Of a stretch of 47,817 nt of DNA, positions 7,862-14,716 are shown one piece after another. Below the pieces are notes generated by a model. The model saw only the letters and a program-made list of their open reading frames with translations. It searched no databases and was not told the DNA's origin. Positions within the stretch are counted from its first letter, which is position 1; every line of letters starts with the position of its first letter. Source of the DNA: Candidatus Brocadiaceae bacterium (lineage in GTDB: Bacteria > Planctomycetota > Brocadiia > SM23-32); the NCBI GenBank assembly GCA_012728835.1, contig JAAYEJ010000037.1, positions 1 to 47,817 of the forward strand, written 5' to 3'. The translations under genes were made by a program, and so were the position numbers.

Positions 7862-8764
7862 CTGGGCAACTGGCAAGACAGACTGGCCGCCAAGGGGCTT
7901 CTGGTGGCCGACGGAGCATGGGGGACCGAGCTGGCCGCCCGCGGCCTGCCGGCAGGCGAAGCGCCGGACGTGTGGAACCTCCAGCGCCCGGATGACGTCC
8001 GGGCCGTCGCCGTCGCCTACGTGGAGGCCGGGGCGGACATCATCCTGACGAACACCTTCGGCGCCTCGCCGCTGAAGCTGGCCTACGCGAACCTGGACGA
8101 CCGCACCGAGGAGATCAACCGGCGCGGCGTCGAGTTGTCGCTCGAGGCCGCCGCCGGGCGCGCGCTGGTCTTCGCGTCCATCGGCCCCTCCGGGGCGCTG
8201 CTCGAGCCGCTCGGCACGGTGCGCGAAGAGGACATGGTCGCGCAGTTCGCGCGCCAGGCCCGAGCCATCGCCGAGGCCGGTGCCGACGGCATCGTCATCG
8301 AGACGATGACCGCCCTGGACGAGGCGAAGGCCGCCCTGCGGGCCGTACGGGAGGTCTGCGACCTGCCGGTGGTCGTCTCCATGACCTTCGACCGGGGCCC
8401 CCGGGGGTTCGCCACCATGATGGGTGTGCAGCCGGCCCAGGCGGCCGAGAAGCTGACGGCCGCCGGCGCCGACGTGGTGGGCGCCAACTGCGGGGCCGGG
8501 ATCGCGCAGATCATCGAGGTGGCGCGCCGGATGCGCACGGGCACTTCCCTGCCGCTCTGGTGCAAGCCGAACGCCGGCCTGCCCCGCCTGGTCGGCGGCC
8601 ACACGATCTACGAGGAAACGCCGGAGGAGATGGTGCGCCACGTGGCCGACCTGGTGGACGCCGGGGCGCGCATCATCGGGGGATGCTGCGGAACCACACC
8701 GGCGCACGTGCGACTGCTGGCGGCCGAGTGCGCCCGGATCGCGGGGACGAGCACGGACGGATAG
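7862..8764 (+). CDS. Homocysteine S-methyltransferase family protein (probable CTG start)
   Basis: The Pfam S-methyl_trans fold is clear: ADGAWGTEL at the front, TNTFGAS, and the zinc cysteines in GANCGAG and GGCCGTTP. It would methylate homocysteine to methionine from a small donor. It lacks the cobalamin and folate domains of MetH. The first in-frame ATG/GTG is GTG 7904, which would start inside the conserved LLVADGAWGTEL strand with no ribosome site. The frame is open from just after the iscU TGA. CTG 7862 has AGGAG 7-8 nt upstream and restores a normal N-terminus (GNWQDRLAAKGLLVADG). I prefer CTG 7862. It ends the sulfur operon. Confidence 0.85.
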   Translation: MGNWQDRLAAKGLLVADGAWGTELAARGLPAGEAPDVWNLQRPDDVRAVAVAYVEAGADIILTNTFGASPLKLAYANLDDRTEEINRRGVELSLEAAAGRALVFASIGPSGALLEPLGTVREEDMVAQFARQARAIAEAGADGIVIETMTALDEAKAALRAVREVCDLPVVVSMTFDRGPRGFATMMGVQPAQAAEKLTAAGADVVGANCGAGIAQIIEVARRMRTGTSLPLWCKPNAGLPRLVGGHTIYEETPEEMVRHVADLVDAGARIIGGCCGTTPAHVRLLAAECARIAGTSTDG

Positions 8765-8919
8765 CGTCCGGCGTCCCGGCCGGGCGTCTCCGGCCGGGCG
8801 TGTCCGGCCGGGCGTGTCCGGCGTCCCGGCCGGGCGTGTCCGGCGTCCCGGCCGGGCGTGTCCGGCGTCCCGGCCGGGCGTGTCCGGCGTCCCGGCCGGG
8901 CGTGTCCGGCCGGGCGTGC
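8765..8919. repeat. 22-bp G+C minisatellite
   Basis: Five or more copies of TCCGGCGTCCCGGCCGGGCGTG, mixed with 14-bp short units TCCGGCCGGGCGTG, fill the space behind the sulfur operon. Most copies are identical, which implies recent expansion. The array starts 1 nt after the methyltransferase stop. Confidence 0.9.
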
Positions 8920-8933
8920 ACGGACAGACGCGC

Positions 8934-8957
8934 AGGGGCACGGCGGTGCGTGCCCCT
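8934..8957. other. Hairpin between convergent operons
   Basis: AGGGGCACG (8934-8942) pairs with CGTGCCCCT (8949-8957) over a 6-nt loop. The following TCCAACG and CCTTGC reappear after the array near 13400, so hairpin and array may form one dispersed module. It may also end the convergent sulfur and gnd operons. Confidence 0.5.
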
Positions 8958-8993
8958 CCAACGGCGTCGGAGCGTCCTTGCCCGGGGGCCGCG

Positions 8994-10328
8994 TCAGCGG
9001 CGCAGGCCCTGGGGCGTGTAGTCGCCGAGTCCGGCCGCGGGGGCCATCTTCGGGGCAAACTCGGTGAACTCCGGCAGCGGGTCGCCGATGATCGGACGCG
9101 CCCACCGCACGAACTCGTCGGTCACGTCCACCCGGCTCTCGGCGATCCACTCGGACGGGAAGTGGCGTTCGGCATTCGCAACGACCTCCAGCGGCACGTC
9201 GCCGTAGGTCACGGCGTAGTCGTCGCCCGGCGTGCGCAGCAGGGTGGACATGACGCCGCTGCGGCCGTCCAGCGCCAGCTTCGCCGCGTGCACGCCGATC
9301 TGGTAGGCCTCCTGCAGATCGACCGACGAGGCCCGGGAGATGTCGCGCCGCTGGATCGTGCCCGGCACGTCGACCCGTGCGATGCCCGGCACGACGAGGC
9401 GCGTCTTGGAGCGCCCGGAGGAGTCGGTGCGGTCCATGCCGTTCAGGTGGCCCATCAGGAGCTGGGCGGCCGTTGTGCGGGACGCGCTGAACTGAGCGTG
9501 GCCGAAGCTGTCGCGCAGTTCCTGCACGTCGCCCAGGTTGGCGCCCTCGGTGATGACGACCATGCAGCGCCCGGCCTGGCGCAGGACGGAGTTGACGTTC
9601 TCGGTAATCAGTTCGAGGTTGGCAACCGGGTCGTCCTTGCTGAGCGCCTCGGGCATGATGACCAGCAGCGGCATCCTGCGCTGGGGGTCGCCCAGGCGGG
9701 CCGAGGCTGTGATGAAACCGATCTTGCGGCCCATCGCCTGCATGATCAGCACGGGATCGCTGGTGTGGCTGGCCTTGTTCTCCTCGTTGGCCTCGCGCAC
9801 GTTCATGGCCCAGTAGCGGGCCACGCTGCCGTAGCCGGGGTTATGGTCGCACAGGGCGAAGGTGCCGTCCGGCTGGAGCCCGCCGCCGACGTCGTTGTCG
9901 ACGGTCTTGGCCAGGCCGAGGCCCTGGAGGTCCAGCCCCTGCTCGCGCGCCATGGTGGCGACGCGGTTGGCGGTGTCCATCGAGTCGTTGCCGCCGACGT
10001 AGAAGAAGCAGCCGACGCCGTGGGCCTTGAAGACCTGGGTGATGCGGGCGTAGTCTTCCTCGAACAGCCCCCCCTTGCCGGCCAGTTTGTAGCGGCAACT
10101 GCCGATCGAGCCGGCCGACGGCGTCTGCCCCAGCCGGCGGACCTGCTCGGGGTCCTGGGCGGTGAGGTCCACCAGTTCGTTGCGGAGCACTCCCAGGATG
10201 CCCATGCGGGCGCCGTAGACCCGGTCGACCTGCGGCGAGGCAGCCAGCGTCTCGATGACGCCCCGCACCGAGTTATTGATGACGGCGGTCGGTCCGCCCG
10301 ACTGCGCCACGACGACGTTCATTGCCAT
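8994..10328 (-). CDS. 6-phosphofructokinase, PPi-dependent type
   Basis: This 444-residue protein interconverts fructose-6-phosphate and fructose-1,6-bisphosphate. GGNDS at 112-116 has Asp where ATP enzymes have Gly (GGDGS), and K141 in KTVDND is the lysine that marks PPi-dependent enzymes. These residues point to pyrophosphate as phosphoryl donor and a reversible reaction. SGGPTAVIN and GSCRYKL are other family motifs. GGAG lies 7 nt before the ATG at 10328; a second ATG 6 nt later is less favoured. It is last of three minus-strand genes, 38 nt behind the HAD gene. Joint expression with gnd links glycolysis/gluconeogenesis and the pentose phosphate path. Confidence 0.92.
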   Translation of the reverse strand: MAMNVVVAQSGGPTAVINNSVRGVIETLAASPQVDRVYGARMGILGVLRNELVDLTAQDPEQVRRLGQTPSAGSIGSCRYKLAGKGGLFEEDYARITQVFKAHGVGCFFYVGGNDSMDTANRVATMAREQGLDLQGLGLAKTVDNDVGGGLQPDGTFALCDHNPGYGSVARYWAMNVREANEENKASHTSDPVLIMQAMGRKIGFITASARLGDPQRRMPLLVIMPEALSKDDPVANLELITENVNSVLRQAGRCMVVITEGANLGDVQELRDSFGHAQFSASRTTAAQLLMGHLNGMDRTDSSGRSKTRLVVPGIARVDVPGTIQRRDISRASSVDLQEAYQIGVHAAKLALDGRSGVMSTLLRTPGDDYAVTYGDVPLEVVANAERHFPSEWIAESRVDVTDEFVRWARPIIGDPLPEFTEFAPKMAPAAGLGDYTPQGLRR

Positions 10329-10366
10329 GTCTGCACTCCGTTTCGCCGGTGATGGAAGCGTCCGGA

Positions 10367-11416
10367 TCACACCGTCAGCAGCGTGCCGTCCGGGTGAAGC
10401 TCCCGGTAGGTGGCCGCCCGCTTGTCCTGCAGTTCGCGATAGGCCTGGCGCGCGTCGTAGCCGGGCAGTTGCCAGGGGCCCTTCTCCAGGAGGATGTTCT
10501 GGAACTCCGCCACCTTCTCGTCCTCCATGGCGCCGCAGTAGCGGCCCTCGAAGAAGGCGTCGAAGGCCTCGCGGGCGTTTTGCCAGGCCTCCTGCTCCTT
10601 GCCGGCGGGCGTGGGGTAGAACATCGCGTTGTTGGCCTGGGCCGCCTTCAGATCTCCGCCGCCGTCGCCGACCATGATGACCTGGTCGTCGCCGTAGCCG
10701 CCGGCCTCCTTCAGCAGGCGGATGTGCTCGTTCTTCTTGCCCATCTCCTTGCCGGCGATGGCGCCCACGTAGTCGGCCAGTCCGGTGCGCGTCCACCACT
10801 GGGCCAGGTCGCGGTACGGCGTGGCCGAGACGACCAGGATGTCGGCCTTCGCGCTCAGGTATTCGAGCGTCTCGCGCACGCCGGCGAACGGCGCCATGCC
10901 GAGCGTGACGAACGGGAACGTCCGGTCCACCGCCTCGCTCCAGCCGAGCAGCCGCGTGATGTTGTAGTCCAGCCCGTTCTGCTCGTGGAAGTGGCGCAGC
11001 GAGGGGATGCCGAACCCCCAGCGTCCGCCGCTCGCGTCGATGAAGTCCACGTAGCGCTGGACCGACGCCAGCAGATCGCGGACGTGGTCGACGGGCATCG
11101 CCTCGGTCGCCTGCGGGTCGTCCAGCAGGGACGCCAGGGTGTGGCGCACGGCCAGGTAGCGGTCGCAGCCGCGGGTCTTGCCCCACAGGTTGTGATGCTC
11201 GGCGTGCAGGCGGAAGAACATCTCGATCCCGCGCAGGCCGTTGAAGTCCATGAAATGCGGGTGGAAGACGACGACCTGCTTCGCCCACATGTTGTCGAGC
11301 GTGCAGCCGTCCGTGTCGATGCAGATGGCGAAGTCACGCTTCCGCTGCCACTGCCGGACCTGCTGCTGAGGGTCCTGAGCGATCTGCTCGTCGGTCAGCA
11401 CTCCCTGGAACGCCAT
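10367..11416 (-). CDS. HAD-superfamily hydrolase
   Basis: The 349-residue protein has HAD motif I IDTDGCTLDNM (about 33-43), with the nucleophile Asp and the second Asp two residues on. Motif II-like VVSATPY, a lysine-containing segment GKEMGKKNEH (motif III) and VGDGGGDLKAA (motif IV) follow. An unusually long helical cap (about 60-190) sits between motifs I and II and probably selects a sizeable substrate. It is co-transcribed between gnd and the PPi-type phosphofructokinase, so a sugar phosphate or sugar acid phosphate is a fair guess, but the substrate is not identified. The start at 11416 is preceded by AAAGGGAGAA. Confidence 0.85.
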   Translation of the reverse strand: MAFQGVLTDEQIAQDPQQQVRQWQRKRDFAICIDTDGCTLDNMWAKQVVVFHPHFMDFNGLRGIEMFFRLHAEHHNLWGKTRGCDRYLAVRHTLASLLDDPQATEAMPVDHVRDLLASVQRYVDFIDASGGRWGFGIPSLRHFHEQNGLDYNITRLLGWSEAVDRTFPFVTLGMAPFAGVRETLEYLSAKADILVVSATPYRDLAQWWTRTGLADYVGAIAGKEMGKKNEHIRLLKEAGGYGDDQVIMVGDGGGDLKAAQANNAMFYPTPAGKEQEAWQNAREAFDAFFEGRYCGAMEDEKVAEFQNILLEKGPWQLPGYDARQAYRELQDKRAATYRELHPDGTLLTV

Positions 11417-11430
11417 GGCATTCTCCCTTT

Positions 11431-11455
11431 CGGGGCCCCCGCGGGGGGGGCCCCG
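11431..11455 (-). other. Intercistronic hairpin between gnd and HAD genes
   Basis: CGGGGCCCCC (11431-11440) pairs with GGGGGCCCCG (11446-11455) with a 5-nt loop, in the 66-nt gap between the gnd stop and the HAD start. No T-run follows, so it may be an mRNA processing or stability element that sets gene ratios. Confidence 0.55.
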
Positions 11456-11482
11456 TCTGCTCGGATGCCCCGGCCCGGCTGC

Positions 11483-13024
11483 TCAGCGGGCGGGGTTGAG
11501 GTGGTAGCCCTTGCCGTCCTTGTCGACGCGCTCGAAGCCGTGCTCGCCGAAGGTGTCCCGCTGGGCCTGGATCATGTTGGCCGGCAGCCGCGCCGTGCTG
11601 TAGGTGTCGTAGTAGGTCAGCGAGGCGGCAACGGAGTCCACCGGCAGGCCCAGGGAGACCATTGTGGTCACCCACCGGCGCCAGTTCTTCTGGAACTTCG
11701 CCGAGACCAGCACATCTTTGAAGTACGGCGCCATCATCAGGCTGTGCAGCTTCGGGTTCTCCAGGTAGGCCTCGCGGATCGGGTCGAGCAGCTTGGAACG
11801 GATGATGCAGCCGCCCTTCCAGATGCGGGCGATCTCGACCATGTTCAGCGTGAAGTTGAAGAGCCCGCCGGACTCCGCCGGGTCGGCCTTGGAGCCTTCC
11901 TGGAGCATCCAGAAGCCCTGGTCGTAGGCCGCGATCATGGTGGCGTAGAGGGCGTCTGCCGCGGCGGCGATCAGTTCGTCGCGCTTCTTCGGCGTCACGC
12001 GGCTCAGCGCGAAGTGCTTCAGCCGCCGAGCGGCCTTCTCGCGCTGCGGCTTGAACGAACTCATGATGCGCGCCTGCAGCGCCGCCGCGATCGTCGGCAC
12101 GGGCACGCCCAGGTCGAACGCCATCTGCGAGGTCCACTTGCCGGTGCCCTTCTGGCCCGCGCGGTCCACGATCACGTCCAGCACGGGCTGCTGCGTCTCG
12201 GCGTCCACCATGCCGAGGGCGGCCGTGGAGATCTCCATCAGGTAGCCGCCGTGCGCGCCGGCCGTCAACTTCGCGAAGATCTCGTGCAGCTCCGGGTAGG
12301 ACAGGCCCAGCGACTGCTGGAGGCCGAAGAAGACCTCCGAGATCGCCTGCATGATGCCGTACTCGATCCCGTTGTGGATGTTCTTGACGAAGTGGCCGGC
12401 CTCGTTGTCGCCCAGGTAGGTGCAGCAGGGGCCGTCGACCTGCGCCGACACGGTCTCCAGCATCTTACCGACGACCTCGTAGGCCTCCCTGGTCCCGCCC
12501 GGCATGATGCTGGGGCCCTTCAGGGCGCCCTCGGCCCCGCCGCTCACGCCCGTGCCCACGAAGAGGATGCCGCGCCTGGCGAACTCGGCGCAGCGCCGGG
12601 CGGTGGACGACGGGTGCGAGTTGGCCGCGTCGATGATGACGGTGCCGGGGGGCACCAGGTCGGCCAGCGGCGGCACGCTGCGCGTGGTCTCGCCGATCCG
12701 GGCCTGCGAGCCGGTGAAGAACAGTTCGTCGATGCCGCCCAGGGGCTCCACGACCGGGTCGTTGGCCTTGATCATGGCCAGCACGGCGCCGCCGGGGCTC
12801 TTGAGCGCGCGGCAGGCCTCCACCAGCGTCTCGGCCGTCCCCACACGGTCGGCAATCGGCTCGTTGGCGACTTCCTTCGCGAACAGCTCCGTGCGGGCGA
12901 CCGTACGGTTGACGCCGATGACCCGATAGCCGTTCCGGGCGAAGTTCCGGATGAAGTTCTCGCCCATCACGCCCAGCCCATACAGCACCAGATCGTATTC
13001 GCCGTTCAGATTCGTCACCGACAT
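11483..13024 (-). CDS. gnd: 6-phosphogluconate dehydrogenase, decarboxylating
   Basis: This 513-residue enzyme oxidises and decarboxylates 6-phosphogluconate to ribulose-5-phosphate. YGLGVMGENFIRNFARNGY is the Rossmann nucleotide loop. GTGVSGGAEGALKGPSIMPGG is the family signature. FVKNIHNGIEYG supplies the catalytic Lys, Asn and Glu. IIRSKLLDPI and GHGFERVDK are the C-terminal dimer and substrate segments. The NRT after the second strand favours NADP. GGGAG precedes the ATG at 13024; an upstream in-frame ATG would add 13 unconserved residues. It heads the gnd-HAD-pfk operon behind a good promoter. Confidence 0.96.
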   Translation of the reverse strand: MSVTNLNGEYDLVLYGLGVMGENFIRNFARNGYRVIGVNRTVARTELFAKEVANEPIADRVGTAETLVEACRALKSPGGAVLAMIKANDPVVEPLGGIDELFFTGSQARIGETTRSVPPLADLVPPGTVIIDAANSHPSSTARRCAEFARRGILFVGTGVSGGAEGALKGPSIMPGGTREAYEVVGKMLETVSAQVDGPCCTYLGDNEAGHFVKNIHNGIEYGIMQAISEVFFGLQQSLGLSYPELHEIFAKLTAGAHGGYLMEISTAALGMVDAETQQPVLDVIVDRAGQKGTGKWTSQMAFDLGVPVPTIAAALQARIMSSFKPQREKAARRLKHFALSRVTPKKRDELIAAAADALYATMIAAYDQGFWMLQEGSKADPAESGGLFNFTLNMVEIARIWKGGCIIRSKLLDPIREAYLENPKLHSLMMAPYFKDVLVSAKFQKNWRRWVTTMVSLGLPVDSVAASLTYYDTYSTARLPANMIQAQRDTFGEHGFERVDKDGKGYHLNPAR

Positions 13025-13101
13025 GATTGGTCTCCCAGATGAAGCACGGCCGACAGGACACACTCGCGCCGCAACGGCCCGCGAGAGTCAGGGGAACGGC
13101 C

Positions 13102-13130
13102 ATTGTGCCAGAGCCTCATCGCGGTGTCAA
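13102..13130 (-). promoter_or_regulatory. Promoter of the gnd operon
   Basis: Minus-strand TTGACA (13130-13125), 17 nt, CACAAT (13107-13102), 77 nt before the gnd ATG. Confidence 0.72.
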
Positions 13131-13160
13131 GCAAGGGAACGCACGGACGGACAGACAGGA

Positions 13161-13210
13161 ACCGACACGGACCGACACGGACTGACACGGACTGACACGG
13201 ACGAACACAA
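13161..13210 (-). repeat. 10-bp minisatellite, array 1 (minus orientation)
   Basis: Five tandem 10-bp units of the ACTGACACGG type, with looser copies back to 13141. Read on the minus strand they are the same unit as the array at 13295, so the two arrays are inverted to each other across 84 nt in the divergent gnd/dehydrogenase intergenic region. Confidence 0.85.
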
Positions 13211-13294
13211 ACCCCGGTCCGCACGGGGGCGCCTGCACGCGCGGCTCCCGGGGTAGCGCCGGGGGTTGCCGGGCAGGGGCACGACGGCGCCGGC

Positions 13295-13384
13295 GTCCGT
13301 GTCAGTCCGTGTCAGTCCGTGTTCGTCCGTGTCAGTCCGTGTTCGTCCGTGTCAGTCCGTGTTCGTCCGTGTTCGTCCATGTGT
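13295..13384 (+). repeat. 10-bp minisatellite, array 2
   Basis: Nine 10-bp units alternate GTCCGTGTCA and GTCCGTGTTC. The period is close to one turn of the DNA helix. With array 1 it could form a long cruciform or RNA hairpin. Together with flanking sequence this accounts for the 523-nt gap 13025-13547; no gene is seen there. Confidence 0.9.
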
Positions 13385-13426
13385 GGCACAGGCGCGTGCC
13401 CTTCCAACGACGCACCGGCGCGGCCC

Positions 13427-13455
13427 TTGCACGCAGCCGGTGGATGCGCTATAAG
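13427..13455 (+). promoter_or_regulatory. Promoter of the MDR dehydrogenase gene
   Basis: TTGCAC (13427-13432), 17 nt, TATAAG (13450-13455), 92 nt before the ATG. The -35 lies at the end of the sequence module that follows the repeat array. Confidence 0.5.
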
Positions 13456-13547
13456 CAGGCGATGTGTGGCCCCGGCGTGCGTCCGGACCGCCCGGACGCG
13501 GCCGCGGCCCTCCGACCTCATTCCGTGAGCCAGGACGGGGGATTCGC

Positions 13548-14600
13548 ATGAGCAGGCCGAAGACCAGACGCGTCGCTGCCATCGACGGCAGCGGACAGTT
13601 CATTTTGATCACCGAGGACGTGCCCGAGCTGAAGCCCGGCCAGGTGCTCGTGAAGAACGAGGCCACGGTCATCAGCCCCGGGACGGAGCTGGGCGAGGTC
13701 CCCAACCGCCGGGCCAACCCCAAGCCGGACGCCCGCCCCCGCCGGTTCGGCTACAGCAGCGCCGGCGTCGTGCTGGAAGTGGGCGAGGGGTGCGACGACA
13801 TCGCCGTCGGCGCCGAGCTGGCCTGCATGGGCGGCGGGTATGCCCTCCACAGCGACTACGTCGTGGTGCCCCGCAACCTGACGGTGCCCAAGCCGGCCGG
13901 CCTGACCTTCGAAGAGGCCGCCTTCGCCCACCTGGCCGCCACGTCCATGCACGCCGTGCGGCGCGTGGAGGTCGGGCTCTGCGAGCACTTCCTGGTGGTG
14001 GGCCTCGGCATCGTCGGCCAGATCGCGGTGCAACTGGCCGCCGCCGCCGGCGCGCACGTGGCCGCACTGGACCGCATCGAGCATCGGCTCGACCTGGCCG
14101 ACCAGGGCGGCGCCGAACTCGTCCTGGCGGGCAACGGCGACGAGCCCGAGCGTGTCCGCGAGTTCACGCGCGGCTACGGGCTGGACTGCGCGCTGATCGC
14201 CTTCGGCGGCGACGCCACGGCCGTGGTCGAGATGATCGCCGGCATGATGAAGGTCGCCCCCGACGGCCACCGCATGGGCCGCCTGGGCATCGTCGGCGGC
14301 GCCCAGTTCCAGACCAAGGGCTGGCCGGTGGCCGTCGGCAACATGGACATCCGCCCCTCCTCGCGCCCCGGTCCGGGCTATCACGACGACGCCTGGGAGC
14401 ACGGCCGCGACTATCCGCCCGTGTTCGTGCAGTGGACCACCCGGCGCAACATGGAGGACTGCCTGCGGCTGGCCGAGGTGGGCAAACTCGATTTCGAGAT
14501 GCTCGTCACGCACAGGCTGCCGCTGGACGACTTCGCCGAGGGAGCCGAGGCGCTCGTCAGCAATCCCGCTTCGGCACTCGGCGTGGTGCTCAAGCCGTAA
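13548..14600 (+). CDS. Medium-chain dehydrogenase/reductase (zinc-type ADH family)
   Basis: The 350-residue protein has the GroES-like N-terminal fold (about 20-130, with GTELGEVP and GYSSAGVVLEVG) and a Rossmann domain beginning VVGLGIVGQIAVQLAAAAGAH (about 155-175). ALDRIEHRLDLA suggests NAD(P) binding. The classical catalytic zinc cysteine and the structural four-cysteine lobe are not evident, so it may be zinc-free or use another ligand set. Such proteins act on sugars or polyols in planctomycetes, but the substrate cannot be told. The start has GGGGG 7 nt upstream. A strong intrinsic terminator follows, so it is a single-gene transcript. Confidence 0.85.
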   Translation: MSRPKTRRVAAIDGSGQFILITEDVPELKPGQVLVKNEATVISPGTELGEVPNRRANPKPDARPRRFGYSSAGVVLEVGEGCDDIAVGAELACMGGGYALHSDYVVVPRNLTVPKPAGLTFEEAAFAHLAATSMHAVRRVEVGLCEHFLVVGLGIVGQIAVQLAAAAGAHVAALDRIEHRLDLADQGGAELVLAGNGDEPERVREFTRGYGLDCALIAFGGDATAVVEMIAGMMKVAPDGHRMGRLGIVGGAQFQTKGWPVAVGNMDIRPSSRPGPGYHDDAWEHGRDYPPVFVQWTTRRNMEDCLRLAEVGKLDFEMLVTHRLPLDDFAEGAEALVSNPASALGVVLKP

Positions 14601-14628
14601 GAGAGCCGACCCGCGAACGAGTTCGCTC

Positions 14629-14663
14629 CCCGGGGCCGCCCGTCCCGGCGGCCCCGGGTCTTT
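14629..14663 (+). terminator. Intrinsic terminator
   Basis: A perfect 12-bp stem (14629-14640 with 14647-14658) with a 6-nt loop is followed by TCTTT, 29 nt after the dehydrogenase stop. It is the clearest factor-independent terminator in the window. Confidence 0.85.
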
Positions 14664-14716
14664 CCGGCCGGGGCGGGGGGGCCGGAACGACTGCTCGAGA
14701 GACACGGGGACCGAAC

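Noticed and set aside
8814-10352. 512-codon plus-strand frame over the phosphofructokinase
   Set aside because: It starts in a minisatellite and has no recognisable motif; the minus strand codes a complete enzyme.
13295-13384. Possible CRISPR array
   Set aside because: The units are directly adjacent 10-mers without unique spacers and there are no cas genes.
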